A stretch of 64,000 bases of DNA from Atkinsonella hypoxylon (GCA_000729835.1 JFHB01000017.1:1-64000); one strand, 5' to 3'; counted from the first letter of the stretch, positions 1-11,097 are shown. Made by a program: numbers and translations. Notes: generated by a model not told the origin, from the letters alone.

Positions 1-681
1 TTTTGAAGTGAGGTTAAGTGAGTTAAGTGAGTTAAGTGAGGTTGAAGGGTTTTGCTTGAGAAAATAGTTGAGTGTAGGTGAAGAACAAAAAAAAGGAGAT
101 GGGCTCGCCATAATATAAGGCCATCCGTGAGCAAGACAGCGCTTCTTTTCGATTCCGCACTCAGTGCTACAAAGTTCAGGCGCGAAGTCTTTGTAGAAGT
201 CTATCCCATGATGAAAAGGCTATTGCGCCGTGTGCCGCCCTGCTCATTGGAGTGCCCGTGTAATAAAAGCTTTGTACGTCCAGATTTTTGCGTCTCTGCA
301 AAGCTTAACAAATACGAGGGCGTGTAAGTGAAGACGGAGATGCCAAAAGGGTTAACAAATGGGGCCCGAATCATGGTGATCATTCGTTCGGAGTGCGGTC
401 TGGGTGAGATATTGTTCTAAGCCTCCTGCGTAAGTAAATGGTAATGGCTGACGAGGTTCACATTCAATATGGCCCAGGGAAACTCACTTTCCAAAGTTTA
501 TACTGAATTTTGGCGAAATGGCGACTGACTGCAATGGTTGTTCTTCGAAACGCGATTTGAAATATTAGGTAAATTAAACTGCAGAGCAATAATTTTACTA
601 AGTAAGTATTCCTGACAACCATACGACGACTTGTAGTGTTGAATTCTGCACCATGCCCTTTCTAATATGTGCGGGATCGTG
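1..681. other. Left-edge intergenic sequence, 3' of the FucP-like gene
   Basis: No coding region is supported. The short open frames here have no recognisable protein features and lie on both strands. The first 40 bases contain three perfect copies of a 9-bp unit (GTTAAGTGA, 13-39). The stretch lies downstream of the stop codon of the minus-strand transporter, so part of it is probably that gene's 3' UTR. Confidence 0.5.
13..39. repeat. 9-bp tandem repeat, three copies
   Basis: GTTAAGTGA is repeated three times head to tail at 13-21, 22-30 and 31-39, with partial related copies on both sides. It is a small minisatellite with no visible function. It may continue left of the window. Confidence 0.7.
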
Positions 682-2343
682 CTAGTCGTGGGGCTTTCTC
701 GAGTTGCGTCTGGACGGATCATTGTTCTCTTCATCCTCACTCACTTCCACGATACCGATATCCGCATCGCCCAGCGAATCCACAACGTGCTTGTACGCAG
801 GAAGAAAGTTAACGCATGCAGCGTAGCCCCAAGCCAAAACCATGAAAAGGAGTGGAACAAACATGGCTAAACCATAATTGTACTGATAGCCTTTGTCCTT
901 GAAGTAATCCGCCGCGGCGCCTGTAGCAGGCGGCGCGCACGCACCACCGATAACACCGCCCACAATGAAGCCGCTGCCTCGCTTGGTGTGTCTACCTAAG
1001 CCGCGCATGCCCAGTGCCACAATGGTGGGGAAGCAGATAGATTCGAAGAAGAGCACGAGGAAGAGCATCGAAATGCCAGTGTTGCCGCGCTCCGTGATGG
1101 CTGGGATGAGGAAGATGACGACGCCGGAAATGAACATGAGGAATACCCATCGTGGGCGGACATACTTCATGATGCCTACACCAGCGAATCGACCAACAGC
1201 AAAAGCGGCTTGGGCACCAGCAAAAAATTTAGCAGCATCGGCGTCGGAAGTGCCGAATCGGGTATTTGCCGTGTAGTTGATGAAGAAACTGGCAATAGCG
1301 ACTTGTGCCCCAGTGTAGCAGAATTGGGCAAAAGCAGCATGAAAGAGTTTCCACTGCTTCCAAAAAGGTTGGTCCGCAGAGCCACCGACGTGTGTTTCTT
1401 TGGCCTGGAACTCCATGTCTACGTGTGGATTGTTAGCTCGCTGCGTCGCCCTTTGTGCCCTGGCTCATCTTGTTGAAGGAAGGCACCTACCGGCATCGGT
1501 AATTTCTGGGATGTCCGAGAAGAAGAAAATCACAGCCAAGAGCATTACAAATGCAGCAATCGAAAGGTAGACCCATTGGACGTTGGCCATAGCCCGTTCG
1601 TCGCTAAAGTCGAAGAAGACATATGAACCCAGAACGGGGGCAATCACGGCCCCGACGCCATTGAAGGCCTGGGAGAAGTTGATTCGAATTTCCGAGTATC
1701 GGGGGGGGCCACAGACTGCATACATGCGTGAGTGATGGGTCGACCATGTCAAAATAAGGGGAGACTTCGAAAGGGTTGCGCGTGTTCTACTTACTGGTGA
1801 TGTAGGGGTTCGCTGCCGTCTCGAGGGACCCGAGGCCATTGCCGATGATGAATATACAGGCGCAAAATCCTCCGAAGGATGAAGCCTTGAGTGCTGGAAT
1901 GGCTAGAAGTGCGCCGAGGGCATACAAGAACAATCCCCACATGAACGCGGCTCTGTAGCCAAAGTGCCGTAGAATCCACGCCGCATGGCCAATGGAGGCA
2001 AGCGGATAGGCTCTGCGAAGCTTGAGAGTCAGTAAGGTTTGTGCTCAAGAGGAGGAGCGTAAAAAGACTTGGAGTTTTGCGCGGTACGCCGGTCGTCGTG
2101 TTAAACCTACCCGAAATAGGCGGCCTGCAGACCTGCAGACCGGGCAGCATTGATGCCAAGAGTGTTCTGGAAATGCTTGTTAAGAGTGTCGAGGAGGCCG
2201 TAGCTAAAACCCCAAAGGAAGAACAGGATGGTAATCAAGAAAATGGGATAGACAGATTGACGCAGTGTCAATTCAGCGGCTCGCGTGCGGCGACTGTCGT
2301 CAGCCTTGAGCGAGCGCCGCTGAAAGAGCTTCTTGGAGAACAT
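682..2343 (-). CDS. FucP-family MFS sugar transporter (glucose/galactose/L-fucose permease type)
   Basis: Plasma-membrane major facilitator predicted to import a hexose with protons. The model is four exons on the minus strand, 2343-2111, 2012-1795, 1715-1491 and 1418-682, giving 470 aa, the usual length for FucP-type permeases. Donors read GTAGGT, GTAAGT and GTAGGT; each acceptor ends in AG, and all phases match. The first exon ends in FG and the second begins AYPLASIG, rebuilding the FGAYPLASIG segment typical of the family. Further family signatures are LFFLWGFSYGLLDTLNKHFQ in TM1, ETAANPYIT across the second splice site, and GPPRYSEIRINFSQAFNG in the next exon. Hydrophobic segments are spread as expected for 12 TMs, and the acidic C-terminal tail is cytosolic. 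The family is known to carry L-fucose, glucose or galactose; the substrate cannot be read here. The start is the first ATG, followed by a charged tail before TM1. Confidence 0.88.
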
Positions 2344-4128
2344 GGCGGCGGATTCGGCACCGAGGTGGCAGGCTGTCGTAGATTCTCCTGGTGTTAGATG
2401 CTACATACAGCTCGACAGGTTTACTGCGGAAATTAAAATACGTGAGCTTGATGACGATGGGAGTTGGAGTGGAGTGAGTTTAAGAATATTGACGGGGGCA
2501 AGGTGATCCTTTAAAGTCGTATCTAGATTGCAGGCCCCTCACGACTTGTTTGAGGGGATGGGAAGGAAGGAAGGAAGGAAGGATGGGGGAGCAGGAACTC
2601 GTGTGTTACGATCTAGCCAAATCAGGAAGGGTCAACATTTAGCCACTTTTGTTGCAGAACTAATTCTAAGTTTTTTTTAAGCTATATACCTAGGTACCTT
2701 AGACATGTAGTTTCTAGTGAGTTTAGGCCATGACAGCTGCAAGGCATTGATTATTGTGCCTTGCGTGTGTGCCTACTACCGTTCACATAGTAAGTTGAAT
2801 CTCGCGCTGTTACTATATGATATATATCATCACCAGAAGCCTTATTTCTACAGTTACATAATTTGATATAGATTAGTCTATTTATAAACACGAATTGATC
2901 GATGCACTAGTTAGTTACAACAGCAGGAGTACTTTTATTGTGGAGCACGTTAAAAGTAAGATTTAATTGGAAAGTCAAATACCCCACTCCACTCGAAGGG
3001 CTGGCGGATAAACTCCCGACGCCAAAAATCCCCACATGTGTCCGCACTTCTAAGCGGGGCATTCTTTTCGAAAACCTAATCTGGCAAGTGGTGATAAGCA
3101 TGAATCAATCTCACGGTGTATTAGTGCGAATATAATCAATCAGGCAGTGACTAGCAACTTCAGCAATAGGTTCTCGGGACAAGGCACTGATTCACACTGA
3201 CCTGATGCGAATACTGCTCAGCTAACGGTCTGCACCTGATGGGACAAGCACGCGAATGTAAGAAATGGGACATTCTGCCGTAGTACTAATTAGAACCCGG
3301 CTGGTTTCGAGACAAGGTATCGCCGACAATTTGATCGAGCCATGCTCGGTATGGTAGGTGGACCTCGATGGTGCTTGGTCCAGCCACTTTCTCGACCCAC
3401 ATGATGAGCACTGTCAGCTCCGGGGGGTATACGGCAGAATTATGGAAGTAGTCTTAATAGGGCTGTAGACCAATCAGGACACAAATTCCATTACTAGAAC
3501 AAGGTATAGATTATATAAGCAAGCTGCTAATATCTTTGCTTGTACGGCCGTCGAATTCGGGAGGTAACACTAAAGTAACTGAATTATAATGAGCTGCTAC
3601 AGACGTAAGTCTTGTGATAACTCTTTGTAAGTTGGATAATTGCTAGTACTTCTATTGTGATGCAAATATTACTGTAAGGGAAGGGCCTTACAGAGGGCAT
3701 TTTTCATTGGTGTGTAATCCTATCGGCACTGTGTAGAAGCCTTATCGGCATGTAAAAGATTATAGATGCTCAGTTCAAAATGGAGTGATTTCGAGACATA
3801 CATTTCAGAAAGGTACTCTACTATAACGCAGACTCCCACCATTCCCACTTTATGTGCTTCACGAAGAACCAGACCTATAATAACTCATTTTCATTTTTTT
3901 TCATTCTTTCCCTCACCAGTCTCGTAGAGCTGCAAATCGATGAAGTCACTTTCCTTACGCTTACGTGGTCGTGGTCTATTCACGCCGCTCGGTGAAGAAG
4001 TGGGGCTAGGCTGCCCACTGAGGGGCTTACCGAGGTGAGAAGTTTCGGTGTAATTTTTTTTTTCGTTACTAAGAAACCACGGCTGTTAAGCTGTCCTTTG
4101 ACTCCACGAATTGCAACACAGACTCACC
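2344..4128. other. Intergenic region between the transporter and TRM6 (divergent promoters)
   Basis: About 1.8 kb between two divergently transcribed genes, so both promoters should lie here. A (GGAA)n tract lies at 2561-2582. No coding sequence, RNA gene or transposon signature is recognised. The middle part (about 2640-2960) is AT-rich. Confidence 0.5.
2561..2582. repeat. (GGAA)n microsatellite
   Basis: Roughly five tandem GGAA units lie within the presumed promoter of the minus-strand transporter, about 220 bp upstream of its start codon. Simple repeat only; no function is claimed. Confidence 0.75.
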
Positions 4129-5924
4129 ATGTCTAGGAGCGTGGTGCAGCCTAATGGCTGGGTAGCGTTACGCCTGCCAAATGAGACGTTGCGCGTTCTG
4201 CAAATCGTCCCAAACACGTTGGTCTTCCCCTTGAACCCTCCGCTCCAAGCTATGACATTCAGATCTGGCTTACAATCTCCCTCTTCACTTTACGCTCCTG
4301 CAGGACAGTATCTTTGGGCAAATACGGCTTATTTCCGAGTAACCTATTGATCGAGCGGCCATTCCATCTCACATACGAAGTTAAAGAGAAGCGCGAAGGC
4401 GAATCGTTCTCCCGATTGCGAATTGTGTCGGGCAAAGAGCTCAATAAAGACATCCTCGCCGAAACAAACGTCAATGAAGAATCATCTGCGGATGGCGAGA
4501 CAGCAGTTGTTGTAGAAGATGGCGAGGAGCTTGCGCTCGTTGATGAGACTGGCAAAGTGGTCGCGCGCTCGAATCGAGAAATCATTGACGACTCAGCCCG
4601 ACAGACACTCACAATAGAGGAGATTGAAGAGCTTAAGAAGAAGGGCGCATCAGCCGGCAAGGAGCTTATTGCGAAATTGATGCTGTCGCATACGGCCATT
4701 GACCAGAAGACAGCATATTCCCTGGCGAAATACAAGCTTTTAAAGGAAAGAAAGTTCTTAAGGCGGTTTACAGTATTGCCGTTAGATGTAGTGCTTCTAG
4801 GCCAATGGTTGCTGGAGGATAGGGATGCAGGCAAGGTGCTAGAGATGCGATCTGAGATGATGAGCCTGCTCGGCTGCTGGGCGGATGTGCATTTTGGAGG
4901 ATCTCCCGTCCATGGAGTGAGCCGGCCGCATGGAGGGAGGTGGATGGTCGTGGACGACACTGCAGGCCTACTAGTCGCAGCAATAGCGGAGAGAATGGGT
5001 ATATTGCACCGAGAGGATATCGGAGAGGCGTGTGTTGCGTCAGAAAGGGATTATCAAGAGACGGATGCCGGCCAAGAACACGCGCAAACCAACGGCATGC
5101 AGGAGCAACAACAACCACCAAGAGGTCCGAGGCATAACAGGAAACGGCCGCTAAAAGACGACCTTGACGAGCACTACGCTCTAACCAACACTATAACCCT
5201 CATTCATGCAAATTCACAACCGAACCTTTCCGTTCTGCGATATTTTGACTACGACGCCAGTGACCCCAACCCACCACATCCCCACCACCCGCTCTTCACA
5301 CACCTACTACCTATCTCATGGCTGCAACTCGTCAGTCCCGGGGACGACGCCGCTTACGCTGAGAAACCCGCTGAAGTCACGCCTGAAGTGCTTAATTCCT
5401 GGAAAGCCAACCGCCGAGGCAATTACCATCGCAAACGTCGCAGATGGGCACGGACGAAGGAAATTGTAGACGCGACCCGTGCAGGAGGATTCTCGGGCCT
5501 TGCTGTAGCAAGTACTATAGATCCAGCCTCTATTCTGCGCCATACGCTGCCTCTCCTAGCCGGCGGCTCCCCTATCACCATCTACTCTCCTACTATTGAG
5601 CCTTTAGAGCAGCTCGTCGATTTTTTTAGCATAGCTCGTCGCACAGCCTGGGTGTCATCTCCACCTGCAGAGGTGGAGGGCAAGACACAGGCAGAAATGG
5701 AACATTGGCTGGGCAGCAAGGAGTTTCCTATCAACCCTACTTTGGTTTTAGGAGCGGCTGTCCAGAGCAGCAGGGCGAGAAGATGGCAAGTCCTTCCTGG
5801 CAGAACGCATCCGTACATGACGGGACGGGGCGGTGCTGATGGGTTCTTATTTACAGGTTGGAAGACAATTCCTGCTGAGGGGAAAATTTCAGCACGAGGC
5901 AAATTTCAGAAGAAGGCAAGGTGA
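4129..5924 (+). CDS. TRM6: tRNA (adenine-58-N1) methyltransferase non-catalytic subunit TRM6/GCD10
   Basis: Non-catalytic, tRNA-binding subunit of the nuclear Trm6-Trm61 complex, which makes m1A58 in tRNAs including initiator tRNA. Two exons are inferred, 4129-4217 and 4304-5924, giving 569 aa. Exon 1 encodes MSRSVVQPNGWVALRLPNET and ends IVPN plus two bases. The 86-bp intron has a weak donor (GTTGGT) and a CTGCAG acceptor, and splicing restores IVPNTTVSLGKYGLFPSNLL, the conserved Gcd10 N-terminal strand. Other family marks are RPFHLTYEV, the LTIEEIEELKKKG..GKELIAKL helix and QKTAYSLAKYKLLKERKFLRRF. The C-terminal half ends PYMTGRGGADGFLFTGWKT. A central low-complexity insert near residues 320-350 is rich in Q and R. 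The stop TGA overlaps a good donor (AG|GTGAGT), so a further short exon ending near 6047 is possible, but ending at the TGA fits the family's basic tail. Its partner TRM61 is not in the window. Confidence 0.9.
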
Positions 5925-6161
5925 GTACGCCTCTGGTGTTAAAAAGTGATGTGGTTTGCCGAGGGGTCTTTGAGGACAGCATTGCATTATAGAGCTGTAA
6001 GTTATACCCAGGTCGAGAAGACAAAGACAAAAGCAGTATTATCTTAATCGTTATTGAAAGTGCTTGTGTGGTGACTCAACGTTTGTCACAAGGCGCGGCT
6101 AAAACATTAATGGGTCTCTCTTGGATAATATGCTCCGTATTCCCTTGTCAGCTATGTAGCC
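5925..6161. other. Convergent 3' intergenic region between TRM6 and ARPC3
   Basis: These 237 bp separate two stop codons that face each other, so both 3' UTRs must lie or overlap here. No separate feature is seen. Confidence 0.6.
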
Positions 6162-7013
6162 TTATAGCGCCTTGCCCATGAATTTTCTCTTGGTGAAGCT
6201 CAACCACCATTTGCTCGGTTTCGATTCATCATCAGCGTACACGCGTGCCAGCAGTCTCGACGCCAGCTCCTGTCGAACCTGGGCCATATACTGGCGCAGT
6301 TGTTCAGCGTCTTGCCTATCCCGAGGAGCCTCGTACATCTAAGATAAATTAGCTTTACGAAGCTGCTACTAATATATCCAGCATGCGCCTGCGCCGATGT
6401 CCCTCCCAGAGACGGGCAGCTTCGGCCCGTGGAGATTAAGGAGGACTCTCTTTGTTCATTTTCCAACGGGCGTACCTGATTTAGAGGAAACCCTGGGTCT
6501 CCAGGAATGGCAAAGTTCAAGTCAAGGGCTAGATTCATGACATCCTTTTGCGCATCTCGCATGGTAGCATGCGGCTTGATCTTCTGCAGGCAGTCACTGA
6601 TAAACCAGATACCATAGACCAATAAGCGGTCTGCAGGGCCCTGGATCTCGAAATTGCGAAAGAAGGTGTTGGCGCGAAACAACGAGATAACTTCGTCGAG
6701 GATATCGTAGCTCTCGCTGTCTGGGTCGGGAGACTCGTTGGCGGGGAGAGGAGGATTCGGGAATGGGAGAGTGTACGCTGGACCGCGGGTCTTGGTGCGT
6801 AGAGGGAGAATCGGAAAGTTGCCGATAAGGCGGGGAGGATTAGGGTCGTTGTTGAAGATGGAATTGTAGGCCTGAAGGGTTCGTAGTTAGCTGGTTTGGT
6901 AGCATTAGGGCGGGCAGGTGATGCTAAAAGTGCGGGGTCGTTGGACGAGCAGAGGTGCTGAGGTTGAGCTATGAAAAAGGGCAGATATTTCGAGTATATA
7001 GACTCACCGGCAT
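6162..7013 (-). CDS. ARC18: Arp2/3 complex subunit ARPC3 (p21-Arc / ARC18)
   Basis: Subunit 3 of the seven-subunit Arp2/3 complex, which nucleates branched actin at cortical patches and supports endocytosis. Three exons are inferred on the minus strand, 7013-7008, 6871-6476 and 6338-6162, giving 192 aa, close to the usual 175-195. Exon 1 is only ATG CCG followed by a strong GTGAGT donor. Exon 2 opens AYNSIFNNDPNPPRLIGNFP, so the start reads MPAYNSIF as in the family (MPAYHS..). Exon 2 contains PLRTKTRGPAY, DILDEVISLFRANTFFRNFE, GPADRLLVYGIWFISDCLQK and FAIPGDPGFPLNQ. Exon 3 reads MYEAPRDRQDAEQLRQYM and ends KPSKWWLSFTKRKFMGKAL, all characteristic of ARPC3. Introns are 136 and 137 bp, with donors GTGAGT and GTACGC; both junctions are phase 0. 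The SOK1/Tcp11 gene is transcribed divergently about 1 kb away. Confidence 0.93.
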
Positions 7014-7170
7014 CTTCAAAAGCAATGGCGCGCAAGAACGGCCTGTTTAATGACGATGCCTGCGAGGGTGGTTTCGTGATGGTCGACCTGCGCTGCAGGT
7101 GGTCGGGTGGCCACAGAGGAAGCACGGAGAGGCCGGTGGCTGGTGGGTCTCTGGCCCTACTCCGTGATAT

Positions 7171-7193
7171 CTACCTACCTAGTAGGTAGGTAG
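7171..7193. repeat. Inverted repeat of the CTACCTACCTA type
   Basis: CTACCTACCTA, one spacer base, then TAGGTAGGTAG: perfect 11-bp arms about 160 bp upstream of the ARPC3 start codon. It could form a cruciform or be a dimeric binding site. Related TAGGTA runs occur elsewhere between genes in this window (for example near 2690 and 30290), so it may be a common intergenic motif of this genome. Confidence 0.7.
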
Positions 7194-7830
7194 GTGAGAC
7201 AGACGGAGGACCAACTCGGAGGATCAACTCATTTTATGTGCAGCAAATTATGATAGCAAACAATGATGAATTGACTTTATGAAATCACTTGGCCTATAGT
7301 ATAGAGTGACAACAAAATGAAGAAATACTTGAATAGAGTGCTCCCATGTTAAAAATGATGAGAAAATTCTGAGAAGAATTGATAGCAACCCAAACGTGTG
7401 ATGTCTCCATTGCTGGTAGTAACTACATGTAGTTAGCATAATATATTATCGATGCTATATGCATATTGCATGTCCCCTCAAATGCTACAACAATGACACT
7501 ATGTCTAATGCTCTGTACTCTATGACCGCTTGTGACTCTCTGCGCGTTGTTCCATACTAGAAGTTTCGCATGTCACTTTTTAATTCCGCGTGCACTCTCC
7601 ATCTGTCCCAGAACTAACTATTCTCCTGTGTTCTTCCGACTCTGTGTCTCAACTCCACTTTGTGAGGTGCGATACGCATCGTGACGTCTTGGTGGGTTAA
7701 TGAAGACGACTTCGACCGTCTTCTTCAGAATCGAGCAAGATCATTCACCAGCAATCTAAACGTTGTCACACCCTCAAAACATCCGCCTCGAGCAGCGATA
7801 GCCCTGCTTATTGCTCTCTACAATTCACCA

Positions 7831-7833
<3 letters not shown>

Positions 7834-7872
<39 letters not shown>
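7834..7872. repeat. (CA)n microsatellite
   Basis: About 19 uninterrupted CA units lie roughly 200 bp upstream of the SOK1-like start codon, in the probable 5' UTR or promoter. A length-variable marker of this kind could affect expression; nothing more can be said from sequence. Confidence 0.9.
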
Positions 7873-7877
<5 letters not shown>

Positions 7878-8070
7878 ACGCTTAACTGACTCGTCGTTGC
7901 GGCTGGGGCCGCAAACGCTCGCGCCACCACAACCCAACACTCGTTCAGTCTTCTGCGAATGCCCGCACAACGGTTTCCCTTTCCTCCAACCAATCTCCAA
8001 CCCATCTCCACCGCTGTGCACAACCGCTGTGCACAACCGCTGGCGCTCCGATTGTCAGCTCGACCGGATC

Positions 8071-11000
8071 ATGATGCGTCGACCTATTGCCGATCTCGCG
8101 GATCCTTCGCGCAACCTCGAAGAGTCCAACGGCTTGGCTTCCGACGAGGGCACTGCCATGGATGTAGATCTCGCCATGCCACCATCCGAGGATGACTCCC
8201 TGGAGCAAGACAACCGAATCTATACGCCGCCTCCACGAGTCGCAGCTCGTTTCTATCGACCGTCGCAGGCCCGTCGCCGCGACTCAGCCGCCTCATCACG
8301 ACGGAACTCCATTTCTTCCGTGCACTCGCGCTGTTCTTCGATTCAACACGCTGCTGGCCACGACGACGCCAAGCAAAGCAAATATGTCGCACAACACCTT
8401 CGGAGGGCTTCGTTCCTCGAGGACCGGCGAGCTCGTCTTGCCGACAGAGCGGCTCACGCCGAAAAGGTACGACTCCGCGCTGCGCTGGCTAAGGCTACTC
8501 CTCGCGGGCCAACTGCTTCAGAAGAGCGCGCTTTGGCCGCACAGCAGGCTCGGGAGCGCAATCTGGCGGAGATCGTAGCCACATGTGCAGAGGAAGTTAG
8601 AAAGGCCAAGCAAGTCGCAGAGCTTACCAAGGAGAGGAGAGAGCAGGAGATTGCCAAGATGCGTGCCCAAATCGAAGAGCGCATGGCTGAGGCGGAGCGA
8701 AGGAGGGAAGAACTGCGGACCAAAAATGCCACGAAACGGACGCGTGGCCAGAGTATCATTGCAAGAAAGGCGAACGACAGCGCATTGCAGACCAAAGAGG
8801 ACGCGAAACCCGGCATGTCCGAAGATGCTGCTGTGGCACGTATTCAGGGTTGGTGGCGGGGATGTTCCAGAAGGCGCATTATTCACCAGTTTAGTGGTCT
8901 TGGTCTGTCTGTCGATGGTATCAGAGATACGTCGTTTGATACCGTGGTGGAGCTTCTGGCGCAAGAAAAGGTTCTTGTTATTACAGCGCGGCTACTCCGT
9001 ATATGTGGTCTACAAGAAGGAGAACCTGGCTCGGTAGACGAAATGGCTGCCGTGCGTACTTTCTTGAGCGCCTTTCTCATCCTTGGTCATCCGAACCAGG
9101 TGTTGAGCAACAAGAATGAAAATGGGGCAGACGAAGAGCTGGATGATGCCCTGGCCACCCATCGGTTACCTAGTACGGATCTGACAAACCCACAACTGCA
9201 AGATCTCGTTGGCAAGGCAAAAGACCTACTTGTCAATTTTGAAAATATTCTTGTCCGACTCACCGCTTCGAATCGATATACGATGCCGCCGGCACTCAAG
9301 AATATACTTCCGGAATCATATGCCGTTTTCTACAATGCATTCATTGCGTGGAAGTCTCGGGACTCCAATGCTCTCGTTGAGGTGATGCTGATGCAGTTTG
9401 TTGAACTGGATGCCATATTCCAGACAGTCAAGAACACGACCGATGATGCTGCGGCATCATTATACCGCCAGAGTATCCAAGACAGTCAGCTCATGTTGAT
9501 TGTGCGAATCAAGAAGTTGGTTGGCGCCGAGAAGGGCAAGAAGCTTATATTCAAAGCGGTCAGCGAAGCGAGAAAGTCTCGCAAGTCCAAGAAACAGACA
9601 GGAGATACTAAACCACGTGTGGCTGAAGGTGCTGCTGGCGATGATGCAACTGCGACTGCTACAAGCCTCGTGTCGACCGAGCCCCAACCACTGCTTACGC
9701 CGCCAGCAACACCTCTGGGGCGTGACGAAAGCCAACCAGTGGTCGTGAAGACCGGATTGAACGGATTGCTCCCTGACAACCGAGTCGTGGTACACGAGCT
9801 GGCCATCAACAAGGAGTATCAAATCGCACCACAAGAGTACGTTGAGCAGCAGTCCGCTCTAACGAAGCCGTTGTATATGCAGATGCGGGTGGCCGTGGCA
9901 GAAAACGACACGCAAGCTCAATTCAGGTATTTTATCCTTATGGCCGGGAATATCAGGGACAAGCTGCAACGACTTTTGAAACCTGGAAACTCTATGTACA
10001 ACCTCATCGGCGAGATACTCGACCCAGAGGTTGCTGAAAGACAGTTCACGGTTGGCAACTTTTCCTACGGAAAGTTCTTCGCGGCCATGGGCTCACTGCT
10101 TCCCAAGTTGTGTGCGCCCTTCCGGGATGATCAAGTTAAAGACCTCGTGCAGAGCAAACTCGCCGATGGCGACCTCATTGACCGAGTTGAGGCGCTCAAC
10201 AGCTTCATCGATGTCATGCTCTGCGACTACATCAACTATCTGCTCCACATAGCTGGGCCGCAACTTATCGAGTCAGCCGCTCAATACGAAGCCAAACGAT
10301 TCAATGCTGACATTGTTGAGGGAGGACTGAGCCTGACCGTTGCGGAAAACGCCTGGCGCTCAGCTGTAACCAAAGTAACAAGTGAAGTACAGAAACGCGA
10401 TCCCGAAAACATCAACCACCCAAAGTCTCAGCCCACTGCCGCGAGATTCTACGCTCAAATGCTCGTCGATGTCTTCACGCAGCCTACACCAATCAAAGTT
10501 GATCAGATTCCCGAAATGCTCCGCCTCGACCACCGGCGCATCAACGAGGTCTCTACAATGATGCGGCATATCGTCACCGCCGGGGCTGTACTCCTCCAGT
10601 GCAAGAACCTCCTCAAACGGGATGTCCGCTCGCCGTGGAAGACTGAAGCCACGCGCATCATGACTGTTCTTGAAGCCAACCATTCCTCGTTGGAGGCTAC
10701 CCTTCAAGGAACCATGGCGGCCCTCGAAGCAGGACGCTCTATGCCAGGCGTGACAAAGAACCATCTTCGAGCGCTAGTGACCAAGGTCCTCAAGGCAAGT
10801 CAAGAAATGAGCTCCCAAGATGGTCCCACGGAACCAAGAGAGCCGGTCCTCCGCCTGCTACTCACAAGACTACGAGGTAACCTTCTCGCAAGACTGACCC
10901 CTGGGTCGGCAAGCGAGAAATTCAAGGCAGCGAACACAGCGGGCGAGAAGCTAGCCAGCTTAGGCTTAAGCGAGTTCATAGAGAAGGTCAGGGAAATAGC

Positions 11001-11097
11001 CGAGCTATTAGAACGGGTCGGCGCTGTGGACAGAGCCGCGCATGGAGTATGGTGGGACGCAGTGAGCACAAATGTGCAGCAGGAGCGAGCAGCGTGA
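8071..11097 (+). CDS. SOK1: SOK1-like protein with IQ motif and Tcp11 domain
   Basis: Single-exon 1008-aa protein of the T-complex 11 family. Yeast Sok1 was found as a high-copy suppressor of cAMP-dependent kinase defects, and Tcp11 proteins are linked to cAMP/PKA signalling; a role here is inference. The start is the first in-frame ATG (MMRRPIADLADPSRNLEESN); ATG 8074 is an alternative. Residues 1-110 are disordered, Ser/Arg-rich and acidic. Residues about 115-230 are a charged Ala/Arg/Glu-rich coiled coil. An IQ-type calmodulin-binding motif (AAVARIQGWWRGCSRRR) lies near residues 252-270. From about 330 to the end is the helical Tcp11 domain, including RYTMPPALKNILPESYAVFY, QFRYFILMAGNIRDKLQRLL and FYAQMLVDVFTQPTPIKVDQ. 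No transmembrane segment is evident, so it is probably cytosolic. Only the divergent ARPC3 promoter region links it to a neighbour. Confidence 0.85.
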   Translation: MMRRPIADLADPSRNLEESNGLASDEGTAMDVDLAMPPSEDDSLEQDNRIYTPPPRVAARFYRPSQARRRDSAASSRRNSISSVHSRCSSIQHAAGHDDAKQSKYVAQHLRRASFLEDRRARLADRAAHAEKVRLRAALAKATPRGPTASEERALAAQQARERNLAEIVATCAEEVRKAKQVAELTKERREQEIAKMRAQIEERMAEAERRREELRTKNATKRTRGQSIIARKANDSALQTKEDAKPGMSEDAAVARIQGWWRGCSRRRIIHQFSGLGLSVDGIRDTSFDTVVELLAQEKVLVITARLLRICGLQEGEPGSVDEMAAVRTFLSAFLILGHPNQVLSNKNENGADEELDDALATHRLPSTDLTNPQLQDLVGKAKDLLVNFENILVRLTASNRYTMPPALKNILPESYAVFYNAFIAWKSRDSNALVEVMLMQFVELDAIFQTVKNTTDDAAASLYRQSIQDSQLMLIVRIKKLVGAEKGKKLIFKAVSEARKSRKSKKQTGDTKPRVAEGAAGDDATATATSLVSTEPQPLLTPPATPLGRDESQPVVVKTGLNGLLPDNRVVVHELAINKEYQIAPQEYVEQQSALTKPLYMQMRVAVAENDTQAQFRYFILMAGNIRDKLQRLLKPGNSMYNLIGEILDPEVAERQFTVGNFSYGKFFAAMGSLLPKLCAPFRDDQVKDLVQSKLADGDLIDRVEALNSFIDVMLCDYINYLLHIAGPQLIESAAQYEAKRFNADIVEGGLSLTVAENAWRSAVTKVTSEVQKRDPENINHPKSQPTAARFYAQMLVDVFTQPTPIKVDQIPEMLRLDHRRINEVSTMMRHIVTAGAVLLQCKNLLKRDVRSPWKTEATRIMTVLEANHSSLEATLQGTMAALEAGRSMPGVTKNHLRALVTKVLKASQEMSSQDGPTEPREPVLRLLLTRLRGNLLARLTPGSASEKFKAANTAGEKLASLGLSEFIEKVREIAELLERVGAVDRAAHGVWWDAVSTNVQQERAA

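Larger units (their letters stand above)
7014..8070. promoter_or_regulatory. Bidirectional promoter region between ARPC3 and the SOK1-like gene
   Basis: The region separates two start codons pointing away from each other and must contain both promoters and 5' UTRs. It holds an 11-bp-arm inverted repeat (7171-7193), AT-rich sequence (7240-7480), a long CA run (7834-7872) and a tandemly duplicated 14-mer near 8010-8040. An open frame in phase with the downstream gene runs through the CA tract but has no ATG before 8071, so it is treated as 5' UTR. Confidence 0.55.

Noticed and set aside
7681..8070. In-frame N-terminal extension of the SOK1-like protein
   Set aside because: The frame is open but begins at GTG and translates the CA repeat as a His-Thr run. 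No ATG occurs before 8071, so it is treated as 5' UTR.
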